Shown: positions 1-8,912, counted from the first letter of the stretch. The stretch: DNA of 64,000 nt from Corallococcus soli (GCF_014930455.1 NZ_JAAIYO010000014.1:173964-237963); one strand, 5' to 3'. The notes: generated by a model from the sequence alone, not told the origin. Numbers and translations are program-made.

Positions 1-2997
1 CGCCGGCTCGCGCTGCGCCTGGAGGGCGCGGAGTCGCTGGTGGAGCTGGAGGTCCAGGCCACGCCCACCCCGCTCGCCACCCTCACTCCGCGCCAGCTCC
101 GCCTGGACATCCGTCCCCCGCCGCGCCCTCCGGATGCGCCCGTGGAAGGGGTGGGCGCCGACCTGCACGACGAGGACGAGGACGCGCTGGAGCTGGACTC
201 GTGGGAGCCGCGCCGCCGCGCCCACCGCCGCGACCCGGGCGCGAAGCCGGAGAAGCCGCCGCCCACGCCCACGTTGGAGCGCATCGCCGTGCCCTGGCAC
301 ATGCTCGCCCGGGACGGCCAGCTCGACCCCGCGTACGAACAGGACGCCCTGGTGACGCTGCTCCGCGCGCGCCTCGCGGCGAAGGACGCGGAGTCCGTGG
401 TGCTGGTGGGCCCCTCGGGCGTGGGAAAGACGGCGGTGCTCCATGCGCTCGCGCAGTCGCTGCGCGTCCCCTCCGCCGCCGCGTCCGAGCGCGCCCGCCC
501 CTTCTTCTTCCTGGACGGCAGCCGCCTCATCGCGGGCGAGGGCATGGGGGGCGACTGGCAGCAGCAGGTGATCCGCTGCATGCGCGAGGCCGCCGAAGCG
601 CACGCGCTGCTCTGCCTGGGCCACGCGGTGGACCTGCTGGACGCGGGCAAGAGCGCGCACAGCGACCAGAACGTGGCCCAGCTCCTGCTGCCGCTGCTCG
701 CCACCCGCGAGGTGTCCGTGGTGGCCGAGGCCACGCCGGAGACGTGGGCGCAGGTGGAGCGCCGCAACACCAGCTTCGCCCGCCTCTTCTCCGTGGTGCG
801 CGTGGAGGAGCCGCCAACGGACGCGCTCTCCCGCATCCTGGCGCGCGTGGCGGAGGACGACACCGGGCCGAAGCCGCTGGAGGTGCTGCCGGAGGCGCTC
901 GACGAGGCGCGCTTCCTCTGCCGCCGCTTCCTGCCCTACGGGGCCCAGGTGGGCAACGCGGTGGCCTTCCTCCGCCGCCTGGTGGCGACGTGCGCGCACG
1001 CCGAACAGCCGCGCGTCACCCGCCTGGACGCCATCCGCCAGTTCGCCTCCGAGTCCGGCATCCCCGAAGCGCTCCTGCGCGACGACGTGCCGCTGGAGCC
1101 ATCCCGGGTGCGCGCCTTCCTCTCCGAACGGGTGCTGGGCCAGGAGACGGCGGTGGAGCGCGCGGCGGCCGTGGTGTCCGTGCTGAAGGCGGGCCTTGGC
1201 GACACGCGCCGCCCGCTGGGCGTGCTGCTCTTCGTGGGCCCCACCGGCGTGGGCAAGACGGAGCTGTCCAAGGCGCTGGCGGAGCTGCTCTTCGGCGCGA
1301 AGGAGCGCATGGTCCGCCTGGACATGGGCGAATACGCCGGCCCGGATGCGCTCCTGCGCCTGCTGGGGGACGGCGAGACGCCCGGGCACCTGTCGGCCGC
1401 AGTGCGCCGCCAGCCCTTCTGCGTGGTGCTGCTGGACGAGGTGGAGAAGGCGCACCCCGCCGTGCACGACGCGCTGCTCGGCGTGCTGGGCGAGGGCCGC
1501 CTCACCGACGCGTCCGGCCGCTTCACCGACTTCCGCAACGCGGTGCTCGTGCTCACCAGCAACCTGGGCGCGGACACCTGGCGCGCGCGCGTGGGCTTCG
1601 ACGCTTCCGGCGGCGAGCCCGAAACCGCCGCCCTGCGCGCGCACTACCTGGCGGAGGTGCAGCGCTTCTTCCGCCCGGAGCTGTTCAACCGGCTGGACGA
1701 CGTCGTCGTCTTCTCTCCCCTCTCCGCGGACCTGCTGCGCCGGCTGGTGGTGCGCGAGGTGGCAGCCGTGTGCCGCCGCCCGGGGCTGTCCCTCCACGAC
1801 GCGGCGCTGGAGGTCGCGCCCTCCGCGCTGGACTGGCTGGCCGCGCGCGGCTTCGACCCGCGCTACGGCGCCCGTCCCCTCAAGCGCGTGCTGGAGCGGG
1901 AGCTGGTGGTGCCGGTGGCGGCGTGGCTCGCCTCCCACCCCCAAGGCGGCGCGGTGAAGCTGTCCGTCGAGGCCGGTGACGCGGGGCTGTCGCTGCGCGC
2001 GGAGGCGGTGGGCGGAGACGCCGAGGGCGTGGGACGGCAGGCCATCGAGCAGGTGCTGGAGGACGCGGCCAGCCTGCGCGCGGAGGTGCAGCGCTGGAGC
2101 CGCTCGGAGCCCATGCTGGGCCTGCGGCGTGAGCTGGCCGTCTTCGACAAGGCGTCCCGCCAGCCCGCGTACTGGGAGGAGCGGGCCCTGGCCGAGACGT
2201 CCTCACGCAAGGCGTCCGAGGCGCGCGAGCTGGACAAGGCCTTCCGCGACTGCGCGCAGCAGGCGGAGGCCGTGGAGGACCTGCTCTTCGAGGCGCACCT
2301 CACGCGCGCCGTGGGACAGGCGGAAGGCCTGGCCCGCGACGTGGCCGGGCTGCGGCGGGCCTTCCAGCCCCTGCGCGAGCGCATCTACGCCAGCCTCTTC
2401 CCTCCCTCGCGCGGCGCCACCCTCATCCTCGTCCCCGGCCGTGGCGCCTGGCCGCACCTGTGCACGCTGGCGAAGGCGTACGAGGCCTGGGCGCAGGCGC
2501 AGTCCATCACCTTCCAGCGGTCCCTGCTGCTGCCCGAGGAGCCCAAGGCGGACGCGAAGCCGAAGCCCTCGCGCAAGGCCAAGGACGTCCGGCTCGCGTG
2601 GCGTGGAGATCAGAGCGGCCCCCTGCACGAGCTGAAGCAGCCTCCCGCCGCGTACGCGCTGCGGCTCACCCGCGACACGCTGCCGCTCCTGCTGGCGGCC
2701 GAGCACGGCGTGCACCGCTTCGTCGAGGGCAGCCAGGCGGCGCTGGTGCGCGTGCGCTTCGAGCCGCAGCCCCTGGCCCTGTACGCGCTGCCGGCGCTGG
2801 AGGACCTGGAGAAGTCGCTGACGAAGCAGGAGGTGCGCCGGCTGCGTCCGTCCACCAGCGACGCGGCGACGGGCGGTTCGCTGGAGGACCTGCGCACCGG
2901 CGCGAAGCAGCGCTACGGGCCGGCGGGGCCGGACATGGAATCGCTGCTGGAGGCGTGGTTGCAGTGGCGCGTCTTCGGCGCGCGGAAGGAGGACTGA
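1..2997 (+). CDS. ClpA/ClpB-type double AAA+ ATPase with RF2-like C-terminal region (5' partial)
   Basis: The reading frame is open through the left edge. The first GTG in frame is at 40, but the residues before it match the end of the N-terminal domain of the two downstream paralogues, so the true start lies outside. Counting from 40: a Pro/Arg-rich linker (about 25-85), D1 with Walker A GPSGVGKT at 124-131, D2 with Walker A GPTGVGKT at 400-407, Walker B LLDEVEK (D466/E467), sensor 1 LTSN and sensor 2 GARPLKR. D1 has lost its Walker B acids (LCLGHAVDLL) and its pore-loop Tyr (GMGGDW). D2 lacks the GYVG pore loop. Residues about 680-985 resemble release factor 2 without the GGQ domain: a helical N-part with QPAYWEE at 708, EHGVHRF at 888-894 and EDLRTG at 949-954. 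The next gene follows after 4 bp, so this is an operon. Substrate unknown. Confidence 0.9.
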   Translation, partial: RRLALRLEGAESLVELEVQATPTPLATLTPRQLRLDIRPPPRPPDAPVEGVGADLHDEDEDALELDSWEPRRRAHRRDPGAKPEKPPPTPTLERIAVPWHMLARDGQLDPAYEQDALVTLLRARLAAKDAESVVLVGPSGVGKTAVLHALAQSLRVPSAAASERARPFFFLDGSRLIAGEGMGGDWQQQVIRCMREAAEAHALLCLGHAVDLLDAGKSAHSDQNVAQLLLPLLATREVSVVAEATPETWAQVERRNTSFARLFSVVRVEEPPTDALSRILARVAEDDTGPKPLEVLPEALDEARFLCRRFLPYGAQVGNAVAFLRRLVATCAHAEQPRVTRLDAIRQFASESGIPEALLRDDVPLEPSRVRAFLSERVLGQETAVERAAAVVSVLKAGLGDTRRPLGVLLFVGPTGVGKTELSKALAELLFGAKERMVRLDMGEYAGPDALLRLLGDGETPGHLSAAVRRQPFCVVLLDEVEKAHPAVHDALLGVLGEGRLTDASGRFTDFRNAVLVLTSNLGADTWRARVGFDASGGEPETAALRAHYLAEVQRFFRPELFNRLDDVVVFSPLSADLLRRLVVREVAAVCRRPGLSLHDAALEVAPSALDWLAARGFDPRYGARPLKRVLERELVVPVAAWLASHPQGGAVKLSVEAGDAGLSLRAEAVGGDAEGVGRQAIEQVLEDAASLRAEVQRWSRSEPMLGLRRELAVFDKASRQPAYWEERALAETSSRKASEARELDKAFRDCAQQAEAVEDLLFEAHLTRAVGQAEGLARDVAGLRRAFQPLRERIYASLFPPSRGATLILVPGRGAWPHLCTLAKAYEAWAQAQSITFQRSLLLPEEPKADAKPKPSRKAKDVRLAWRGDQSGPLHELKQPPAAYALRLTRDTLPLLLAAEHGVHRFVEGSQAALVRVRFEPQPLALYALPALEDLEKSLTKQEVRRLRPSTSDAATGGSLEDLRTGAKQRYGPAGPDMESLLEAWLQWRVFGARKED

Positions 2998-3001
2998 CGC
3001 C

Positions 3002-6000
3002 ATGGACCTCAAGCTGCCCCTGGTGGTGTCCCCCCTTGGCGGACGGTTGGTGCAGGCCTGGGTGCCCGCCTTCTGGCCCCGGCTGAGCGGCGTGGGCCCC
3101 AGCCTCTCCACGCTCCGCGACGAGCTGGCGCTCGCCGTCATGGAGCGCTTCGAGAAGGAGCACGTGGCCCACGTGGCCTCCTACCAGCTCCCGCCGCACC
3201 TGGCCCTGCGGCACGTCAAGGTGGACACGGAGGCGAGGGACCGGGAGAAGAACAAGCGCGTCGTCCTCCAGGGCCGCATGGCCGTGCTGCTGGAGAAGTG
3301 GCCGCGCGACGACTTCTGGGTGGTGACGCCCACGCGGCTGCCCGAGGCCCGCTTCGCGCTGGGTGACCCGGACGCGCTGCCCCAGGCGCTCGCGCGCCGG
3401 CTGTCCGCGTGGTGCCTGGAGCACGACCTGGAGGGCCTGGACGAGGCCTGGGGCACCGGCCACGAGCGCCTGGAGCTGCTGGAGGTGGACGCCTACGCGC
3501 CCACCATCCTCCCCCGGGCGCCGCGCAGGCCCCCCACCCCACCACGTCGCCGCAAGGCCACCGCCGAGAAGAAGCAGGAGGAGCCAGCCCCGGAGACGCC
3601 CGAGCAGCGCGAGGCGCGCCGCAACCGCCGCCGCCTGTCCCTGGTGGAGCTGCGCGAGGTGGCGCGCAACCTGAGCCATGGCGCGCGGGACGGAGCCCTG
3701 GAGCGCTGCTTCGGCCGCGAGGCGCTGGTGCGCGAGGTGGTGGACGCGCTGGAGGGCCGCGAGGGCGCCGCGGTGGTGCTCGTGGGTCCGTCCGGCTCCG
3801 GCAAGACGGCGCTGGTGCACGAGGCCGTCAGCCGCCTCACCGCGCGGCAGGACGCCGCGGGCACCCGGCGCGACGTGTGGCGCGTGGACGGCAACCAGTT
3901 CATCGCGGGCATGATGTACGTGGGCCAATGGGAGGCCCGGGCGCGCGGCGTGGTGCGGGAGCTGGTGGAGGTGGGCGACCTGCTCTACGTGGACGACCTG
4001 GCGTCGCTTGTCTACGCGGGGCGCACCCGCAGCGAGCGCACCAACGTGGCGCAGTACCTGGAGCCCCACCTGGCGCGCGGCGAGCTGACGGTGCTGGCCG
4101 AGTCCACGCCGGAGCGCTTCGAGCGCGTGCGCGAGGAGGCCCCCACCTTCGCCTCCCTCTTCCGCGTGGTGCACGTGCCCGCGCTGGACGCGCGCGCCAC
4201 CCTGCCCGCGCTGCTGGGCACGCTGCGCGAGCTGGAGGCCGAAAGCCACGCGGGCGCGGTGCGGCTGTCCCCGCTGGCGCTGGAGACGCTGCTCGATTTG
4301 CAGCAGCGCTTCGTCGCGCACGAGGCCTTCCCGGGCAAGGCCGTCCGGCTGCTGCGCCGGGTGGTGTCGCGGCACGGCACCGAGGAGGGCGGCGTGCGCC
4401 GCTTCACGCAGGAGGACGTCACCTCCGCCATGCGCGAGCAGACGGGCCTGCCGGACTTCGTGCTGGGCAGCGCGCCACCGAAGACACGCGACACCCTGGA
4501 GCGCGAGCTGGCCGCGCAGGTGGCGGGCCAGCCGGAGGCGGTGTCCGCGGTGGTGGACGCCATCCTCACGTTGCAGCGCTCGCTGCAGCCGCCGGACAAG
4601 CCGCTGGCCACCTACCTCTTCGTGGGCCCCACCGGCGTGGGCAAGACGGAGACGGCCAAGGCCCTGGCGCGCACCCTCTTCGGCGGCGAGGGGCGGCTGG
4701 TGCGCTTCGACATGTCGGAGTTCGTGTCCGCGTCCAGCATCACCCGACTGCTCGGCATGCCGGGCGCGCCGGATGGTGAGCTGACCACCGCGCTGCGCAC
4801 CCAGCCCTTCTGCGTGGTGCTCTTCGACGAGGTGGAGAAGGCCCACCCGCGCATCTTCGACGCCCTGCTCCAGTTCCTGGGCGAGGGGCGGCTGACGGAC
4901 GGCGCCGGCCGCACGGTGGACGCGCGCCAGGCGGTGGTGGTGCTGACGTCCAACCTGGGCGTGCGCGAGGCCGCGGCCCGCAGCGGCTTCCACCGCACGG
5001 CCGACAGCGCGGAGGCGCACTACCTGTCCTCCGTGCGCGCCTTCTTCCGCCCGGAGTTCTTCAACCGGTTGGACCGGGTGGTGCCCTTCCGCCCGCTGAC
5101 GCCCGCCGCGCTGCGCGTGGTGGTGGAGCACGCGCTGGAGTCGCTGCTGTCACGCCGGGGCATCCGCCGGGGCAACGTGCTGGTGGAGGTGGAGCCCGCG
5201 CTGTTGGATCTGCTCGTGGAGCAGGCCTACGACCCGCGCTACGGCGCCCGGCCCCTCAAGCGCGCGCTGGAGCGGCGCCTCACGGTGCCCCTGGCCCACC
5301 ACCTGGTGCTGCGGGGCGCGGAGGACCTGGCCCGGGTGGAGCTGTTCCGCCGGGGCGACGACATGGGCCTGTCCGTGGAGCTGATGGCGCGCGAGCCGGC
5401 CTGGGCGCCGGAGCCGGACCCCACGGCCTGGACGCTGGCGGACGTGTCGCGCGTGCTGGAGGAGACGGCGGCTCGGCTGGACGCGCTCGGGAACCCGGAG
5501 CCAGGCTCGAAGGTGGGTCCGGAGGCGGTGGAGCTGGTGGAGCGGCTGGAGCGCCTGCGCGCGGAGGCGGTGGACATCCGGGAGAACGAGCTGTCGGAGC
5601 GCGACTTCCTGGAGACGGAAGCGGCGGTGCCCAAGGAGGTCTCTCGCGGGTACGACTGGAACCGCAACCCCGGGCGTGGCGGTCTCCGGGCCCGGCCGGC
5701 CTATGCGTCGGTGCCCCTGCCGGTGTCCCGCGAGGAGCGGCTGCGTCGCTGCCGCCCGCGCGTGGTGGACCTGCGCGACGAGACGGACTGGCTGGCGCAT
5801 CAGCTCGCCTGCCGCGAGCGGGGCCCGGACGTACGGGCCGTGCTCGTCGAGGGCCTGGGCGACGCGCCCGTGGCCGCGCTGGAGGCGGTGGTGCGTGCGC
5901 TGCCGCAGGCGCTGGGGCGCGCGGCGGTGCACGAGGAGCGCGTGGAGCCGGACGGCCGCATCGCGTGGGCGGCGCCCGGTTCACAGCGTCCGGCGGGGGG

Positions 6001-6373
6001 GCGGGTGCGGCGCATCGCCGTCAGCCTGACGGCCATCGGCCTCGCGGAGGTGCTGGCGCCGCTGGAGGGCTACGCGCTGGTGGAGACCCTCCGGGGCGAT
6101 GGGGCGCGGCTGGCGCCCGTGCGCGTGGAGCTGATGGAGGGGGACCCGGGCCTGATGGACGACGTGTCCGGGCCGGTGGCCGCGCGCGATGCGGTGCGCG
6201 CGGTGGAGCGCGAGGCGCGGCGGGCGGGGACGGAGAAAGAGCAGGGCCGGGGCCGCGCGGTGGTGGAGGGGAGCGAGGGCGTGCTCCTCCACCTGGCGAG
6301 CCGGCGCACGCCGTCGGACGCGCTCGCGTGGGCCGGCTGCGTGCTGCGGCGCGCGGCCCGGGAGGAGGGCTGA
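3002..6373 (+). CDS. ClpA/ClpB-type double AAA+ ATPase with long C-terminal extension (1123 aa)
   Basis: Second of three tandem paralogues. The ATG at 3002 has a GGAGG at 2988-2992 inside the end of the previous gene. An N-terminal domain (about 1-170) shared with the third paralogue is followed by a basic Pro/Lys linker, then D1 with Walker A GPSGSGKT at 262-269, Walker B YVDDLA and an intact aromatic pore loop (MYVGQW). D2 has Walker A GPTGVGKT at 542-549, Walker B LFDEVEKAH (D609/E610), LTSNLG and GARPLKR. The D2 GYVG pore loop is deleted, and the Arg expected at the D1 arginine-finger position is replaced (FASLF). The last ~335 residues are a separate domain that seems a diverged relative of the RF2-like tail of the first paralogue. 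It has the most intact D1 of the three, so it may be the main D1 ATPase of a hetero-oligomer (inference). Confidence 0.92.
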   Translation: MDLKLPLVVSPLGGRLVQAWVPAFWPRLSGVGPSLSTLRDELALAVMERFEKEHVAHVASYQLPPHLALRHVKVDTEARDREKNKRVVLQGRMAVLLEKWPRDDFWVVTPTRLPEARFALGDPDALPQALARRLSAWCLEHDLEGLDEAWGTGHERLELLEVDAYAPTILPRAPRRPPTPPRRRKATAEKKQEEPAPETPEQREARRNRRRLSLVELREVARNLSHGARDGALERCFGREALVREVVDALEGREGAAVVLVGPSGSGKTALVHEAVSRLTARQDAAGTRRDVWRVDGNQFIAGMMYVGQWEARARGVVRELVEVGDLLYVDDLASLVYAGRTRSERTNVAQYLEPHLARGELTVLAESTPERFERVREEAPTFASLFRVVHVPALDARATLPALLGTLRELEAESHAGAVRLSPLALETLLDLQQRFVAHEAFPGKAVRLLRRVVSRHGTEEGGVRRFTQEDVTSAMREQTGLPDFVLGSAPPKTRDTLERELAAQVAGQPEAVSAVVDAILTLQRSLQPPDKPLATYLFVGPTGVGKTETAKALARTLFGGEGRLVRFDMSEFVSASSITRLLGMPGAPDGELTTALRTQPFCVVLFDEVEKAHPRIFDALLQFLGEGRLTDGAGRTVDARQAVVVLTSNLGVREAAARSGFHRTADSAEAHYLSSVRAFFRPEFFNRLDRVVPFRPLTPAALRVVVEHALESLLSRRGIRRGNVLVEVEPALLDLLVEQAYDPRYGARPLKRALERRLTVPLAHHLVLRGAEDLARVELFRRGDDMGLSVELMAREPAWAPEPDPTAWTLADVSRVLEETAARLDALGNPEPGSKVGPEAVELVERLERLRAEAVDIRENELSERDFLETEAAVPKEVSRGYDWNRNPGRGGLRARPAYASVPLPVSREERLRRCRPRVVDLRDETDWLAHQLACRERGPDVRAVLVEGLGDAPVAALEAVVRALPQALGRAAVHEERVEPDGRIAWAAPGSQRPAGGRVRRIAVSLTAIGLAEVLAPLEGYALVETLRGDGARLAPVRVELMEGDPGLMDDVSGPVAARDAVRAVEREARRAGTEKEQGRGRAVVEGSEGVLLHLASRRTPSDALAWAGCVLRRAAREEG

Positions 6374-6376
6374 GCC

Positions 6377-8671
6377 ATGGACAAGAACTTCCACCTCTTC
6401 GTGCGCCGCTACCCGGGGGTGGGCGTGGCGGCCCACGTGCTGACGCACCCGCACCTGGCGTCGTTCGCCAGCGACCTGGGCACCGCGCGTCTGGACATCG
6501 CGGAGGTGGTGGGCCGCCTCCTGCGCCGTGGCGAGCTGCGGGACGAGCTGACGCACTGGGAGGACCTGCGCCAGCGCCGCATGGCCTTCACCGTGCGCGC
6601 CATGCAGCACGGGCGGCTGCTGGCCGTGCCGCTGCGCCTGACGGTGGTGACCCACGGCGGGAGGGGCGGTGCCCGGGCCGCGCGCAAGGCCGACGCGGCG
6701 AAGGGGCCGCTGCGCGTCTGGGTGCCACGCGTGGGCGTGGAGGGCACGCTGCACGACGCGGCGGACCTGGAGTCCTATGTGGAGGAGCTGGTCCGGCATG
6801 AGCTGTACCTCGCGCCGCTGGAGCGGCTGCACGGGCTGGCGTACCTGGGCGAGGAGTCGGTGGAGACGCTGTCCGTGCCGTCGCGCGTGAAGCAGACGCC
6901 GAAGGCCCGCGCCACGGAGGACGCGGCGAAGCAGTCCCGGCGCCCGCCGCCGCCCGCCGGACTCGCGGAGGCCAGCCGCTGCCTCAACGAGGAGGCGCGC
7001 GCCGGACTCCTGGAGCGCGCATGGGAGCGCGACGCGGAGGTGACCCGGCTCGCGGAGGCCGTCACCGCGAGCGCCCGCGCCAGCGTGCTGCTGGTGGGCC
7101 CGCCGTCGGTGGGCAAGACAGCGCTGGTGCACGAATTGGTGCAGCGCGCGGAGGCCGCCGTCGCGGGCCATTCCCTGCACGGCCTGGAGGTGTACAGCAC
7201 GTCGGGCGGACGCATCATGGCCGGTATGCGCTACCTGGGGCAGTGGCAGGAGCGCGTGCAGCGCATGGTGGAGGCGCTGCGCGTGCGCCGCGCGGTGCTG
7301 CACCTGGACAGCCTGTCGGAGCTGCTGTCGCTGGGCGGCGGTGACACCGGCCTGGACGTGGCGCGCCACCTGCTGCCGGCCCTGGAGGGCGGCGAGGTGG
7401 CGCTGGTGCTGGAGGCCACCCCGGAGGACGTGGCCCGCGCGGAGCGGACGCACGGGGCCTTCCTGCAGGCGCTGCGGCACTTCTCCGTGGCGCCCCTGGC
7501 CCCCGGGGCCGCGCGCACCGCGCTCCAGCAGGCCTCGCAGCGGGTGGCCCGCGCGCGCAAGGTGCGCTTCACCGGGGACGCGCTGGAGCGCGCCGCCGAA
7601 CTGACGGAGCGCTTCGGAGACGGCCCGCCGCCCGGCGGCGCGGTGTCCCTGCTGCGCTCGGCCAGCACCCAGCCCTCCCCCACCAACGAGGTGGACGCGG
7701 CCGGCGTGACGCAGGCGTTCTGCACGCGCACCGGCTACCCGCGCGAGCTGGTGGACACGTCCGTGCGCCTGGACCCGGAGGCCCTGCTGCGGCGCTTCCG
7801 CGAGCGCATCGTCGGGCAGGACGAAGCCACGCTGCTGCTGCGCAACCTCATCGTCACGCTGAAGACGGGGCTGGCGGACCCGTCCCGTCCGCTGGGCGCC
7901 TTCCTGCTGCTGGGCCCCACCGGCGTGGGCAAGACGGAGTCCGCGCTGGCCCTGGCGGAGTACCTCTTCGGCGACACGTCCCGGCTGGCCCGCTTCGACA
8001 TGGCGGAGTACGCGGCGCCGGGCAGCGCCGCGCGGCTGGTGGGCGAAGGGGGCGGCCAGCAGGGCGGCCTCGCGCGCCGGGTGCGCGAGCAGCCCTTCGG
8101 CGTGGTGCTGCTGGACGAGGTGGAGAAGGCGGACGCGGGCGTCCATGACCTGCTGCTCCAGGTCCTGGGCGAGGGACGCCTCACGGATGGCACCGGCCGC
8201 ACCGTCAGCTTCCGCAACACCGTGGTGCTGCTCACCAGCAACCTGGGCGCGGACAGCGCGGGGCGCTCGCTGGGCTTCGGTGGGGGCAGCGTGCGCGACC
8301 TGGAGCAGCACTACCTGGGCGCCGCCACCGCCTTCTTCCGGCCGGAGCTGCTGAACCGGTTGGATCAGGTGGTGCCCTACCGGCCCCTCACCCCGGAGGT
8401 CATCCGGGCCCTGGCGCGGCGCACGCTGGAGGCGGCCCTCACGCGCGAGGGGCTCACCCGTCGGGGCGTGAAGGTGTCCTTCGGCGAGGACGTGGTGGAG
8501 CACCTGGCGCGCACCGGCTTCGATGCGCGCTATGGCGCCCGGCCCCTGAAGCGCGCGGTGGAGCAGCTCGTGGTGACGCGGCTGGCCCAGTGGCTCGCCG
8601 GTCACGCGAGCACCCCGCCCTCCCAGGTGGTGCTGCGGGTGGGGCCCCAGGACACGGTGGAGCTTGGCTAG
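6377..8671 (+). CDS. ClpA/ClpB-type double AAA+ ATPase, short form (764 aa)
   Basis: Third paralogue, starting 3 bp after the previous stop with a GGAGGAGGG ribosome-binding site just upstream. It has an N-terminal domain (about 1-150), a linker, D1 with Walker A GPPSVGKT at 241-248, a degenerate Walker B (LHLDSLSE; Ser where the catalytic Glu should be) and pore-loop motif RYLGQW. D2 has Walker A GPTGVGKT at 513-520, Walker B VVLLDEVEKAD, LTSNLG and GARPLKR. As in the other two, the D2 GYVG loop is missing (a short Gly/Gln stretch instead). It ends right after D2, without the C-terminal extension. No ClpP partner or secretion-system gene is next to it in the window, so a protease or T6SS ClpV role is not supported by context. 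Confidence 0.92.
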   Translation: MDKNFHLFVRRYPGVGVAAHVLTHPHLASFASDLGTARLDIAEVVGRLLRRGELRDELTHWEDLRQRRMAFTVRAMQHGRLLAVPLRLTVVTHGGRGGARAARKADAAKGPLRVWVPRVGVEGTLHDAADLESYVEELVRHELYLAPLERLHGLAYLGEESVETLSVPSRVKQTPKARATEDAAKQSRRPPPPAGLAEASRCLNEEARAGLLERAWERDAEVTRLAEAVTASARASVLLVGPPSVGKTALVHELVQRAEAAVAGHSLHGLEVYSTSGGRIMAGMRYLGQWQERVQRMVEALRVRRAVLHLDSLSELLSLGGGDTGLDVARHLLPALEGGEVALVLEATPEDVARAERTHGAFLQALRHFSVAPLAPGAARTALQQASQRVARARKVRFTGDALERAAELTERFGDGPPPGGAVSLLRSASTQPSPTNEVDAAGVTQAFCTRTGYPRELVDTSVRLDPEALLRRFRERIVGQDEATLLLRNLIVTLKTGLADPSRPLGAFLLLGPTGVGKTESALALAEYLFGDTSRLARFDMAEYAAPGSAARLVGEGGGQQGGLARRVREQPFGVVLLDEVEKADAGVHDLLLQVLGEGRLTDGTGRTVSFRNTVVLLTSNLGADSAGRSLGFGGGSVRDLEQHYLGAATAFFRPELLNRLDQVVPYRPLTPEVIRALARRTLEAALTREGLTRRGVKVSFGEDVVEHLARTGFDARYGARPLKRAVEQLVVTRLAQWLAGHASTPPSQVVLRVGPQDTVELG

Positions 8672-8683
8672 CTCGCGCTCAAA

Positions 8684-8702
8684 CCCTTGGGCAATCCAAG
8701 GG
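8684..8702 (+). terminator. Hairpin after the AAA+ operon
   Basis: A perfect 7-bp stem (cccttgg/ccaaggg) with loop gcaat starts 12 bases after the stop of the third ATPase gene and sits within a wider GCGC/GCGC pair. No T-run follows, so it is a terminator or 3'-end stabiliser rather than a textbook intrinsic terminator. Confidence 0.45.
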
Positions 8703-8885
8703 CGCGTGTGTGATTCATTGCGCCAATGTCAGGCGCCTGACCTCCTCGTCGGGCACCAGCTCCCTCCCTGAAACCCCGCTGGCGGAGCCTCAGCGGCCGG
8801 CTCACTGCACTTTCACAGCAGCACCGAAAGTCATGCTTTAACAGAAAGAGTGGCTATCCTCCCCTGCCGCGTCTCACAGCGGAAC

Positions 8886-8909
8886 CTGCCCATGACGGGC
8901 AGAGGAGGA
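8886..8909 (+). promoter_or_regulatory. Leader stem-loop abutting the Shine-Dalgarno, copy 1
   Basis: A 6-bp stem ctgccc/gggcag with loop atgac is followed directly by the ribosome-binding site aggagga and the ATG at 8913. The same arrangement precedes the paralogous gene at 9385. The stem touches the Shine-Dalgarno, so it could modulate ribosome access or protect the 5' end (inference). Confidence 0.45.
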
Positions 8910-8912
8910 TCC

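Noticed and set aside
2666..8605. Long open frames on the minus strand opposite the AAA+ genes (2666-5131 and 5981-8605)
   Set aside because: They mirror the GC-biased codons of the real + strand genes, give His/Arg/Gln-rich proteins without recognisable motifs, and overlap clear AAA+ domains.
1..8671. The AAA+ genes as ClpV of a type VI secretion system or as ClpA of a protease
   Set aside because: No T6SS or clpP gene is visible, there are three tandem copies, and the D2 pore loop needed for threading is missing.
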